Assembly: GCA_009760855.2 (NCBI GenBank)
Contig: WPIO01000091.1
Coordinates: 1,397,501 to 1,461,500, forward strand
DNA length: 64,000 bases
Source of the DNA: Cristatella mucedo
Lineage: Eukaryota; Bryozoa; Phylactolaemata; Cristatellidae
Direction of reading: 5' to 3'
In this document: one piece after another, positions 63,575 to 64,000 of the stretch
Numbering within the stretch: position 1 is the stretch's first letter
Layout of the letters: every line of letters begins with the position of its first letter
Made by a program: the position numbers and the translations under genes
The notes under the pieces: model-generated
What the model was told of the DNA's origin: nothing
Database searches by the model: none
The model's input: the letters and a program-made list of their open reading frames with translations, nothing else

Positions 63575-63930
63575 ATCCACGAGCGAAAAAGTACAGTCAT
63601 TCAGGCAGCAGTTCTTCTTTCCTTAACGACAGCCCTCGTTTCCAGCAGAGTTTCTGCTAGAGAGAGAGATTAATATATAGCACCTTGTTCCCGCATTATT
63701 TTGTTTTGAATAACTTCGCAATACCTAGAGTATGTTATTTTACTAAAGCTGTTGGTGTCTGGGTCGTTATGGAAATAGGCGGCTGGTATTCACGTGACCG
63801 TACCCTTATATTTCGACCAAAGGATCAACCACATAATAAATGGCAGATTTTAAATTCGCTTGCACCCTGGGTAACGTAGTTGGTGACCGATCAGTGTCGA
63901 GAATTCAACCGGCAGCAGACCATGTTTCGC
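63575..63930 (+). repeat. Dispersed repeat joining two families
   Basis: The 5' part (63,583-63,735) matches 36,360-36,545. The 3' part, with AAGGATCAACCACATAATAA and GACCGATCAGTGTCGAGAAT and GGCAGCAGACC (63,820-63,920), matches 52,950-53,060 and 54,880-54,980 of the 1.93-kb repeat. This suggests that both belong to one larger dispersed unit. Confidence 0.6.
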
Positions 63931-64000
63931 ATCAATTTGTTTCTATATATGCGAGGCTGGTAAAGTCGTTTTTGTTAACTCAGTTAATGTATCTATCAGT

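Overview
This window is eukaryotic, almost certainly from an animal (probably an invertebrate), and I find no convincing host protein-coding gene, tRNA or rRNA in it. The animal assignment rests on the transposon families present together: L2/CR1-type LINEs ending in a stem-loop plus (ATT)n tail, a Tigger (pogo-like) DNA transposon, a hAT/Charlie transposon whose transposase resembles GTF2IRD2/ZBED proteins, Ty3/gypsy LTR elements, and tRNA-headed SINEs. I cannot name the species. The recognisable coding sequence is all transposon-derived and broken by stops, frameshifts and deletions.

Layout. 0.5-2.3 kb: three L2 3' fragments and an (AG)n tract. 4.15-8.40 kb: a full-length but dead Ty3/gypsy element on the minus strand, with LTRs, target-site duplication (TSD), primer-binding site and decayed gag-PR-RT-RH-IN; a (CA)n/(TA)n tract lies inside its 5' LTR. 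8.4-25.5 kb: unassigned sequence with a GC-rich block and 24-bp minisatellite (about 13 kb), SINEs, L2 tails, microsatellites and an 11-bp minisatellite (19.66 kb). 25.5-26.8 kb: a second, distinct LINE copy. 29.08-30.60 kb: a Tigger transposon with TA target sites and a ten-unit 16-bp minisatellite inside it. 32.2-33.5 kb: an L2 copy. 36.56-40.10 kb: a hAT transposon holding a nested element with inverted ends. 40.9-50.9 kb: a composite repeat in which a module of about 0.6 kb alternates with degenerate TTTAGGG-like arrays; this block was hit by an L2 and by a gag-only LTR element, which was itself hit by a second gypsy element, which carries an L2 tail. 51.8-55.6 kb: two diverged copies of a unit of about 1.93 kb. 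61.3-63.1 kb: the most complete L2 copy.

Base composition becomes visibly more AT-rich from about 36 kb onward. The relationships are parasitic: SINE family 1 shares the L2 stem-loop tail and was probably mobilised by the L2 machinery, and the nested insertions give a readable relative chronology. The best candidate for something undescribed is the module-plus-TTTAGGG-like composite repeat at 40.9-50.9 kb.
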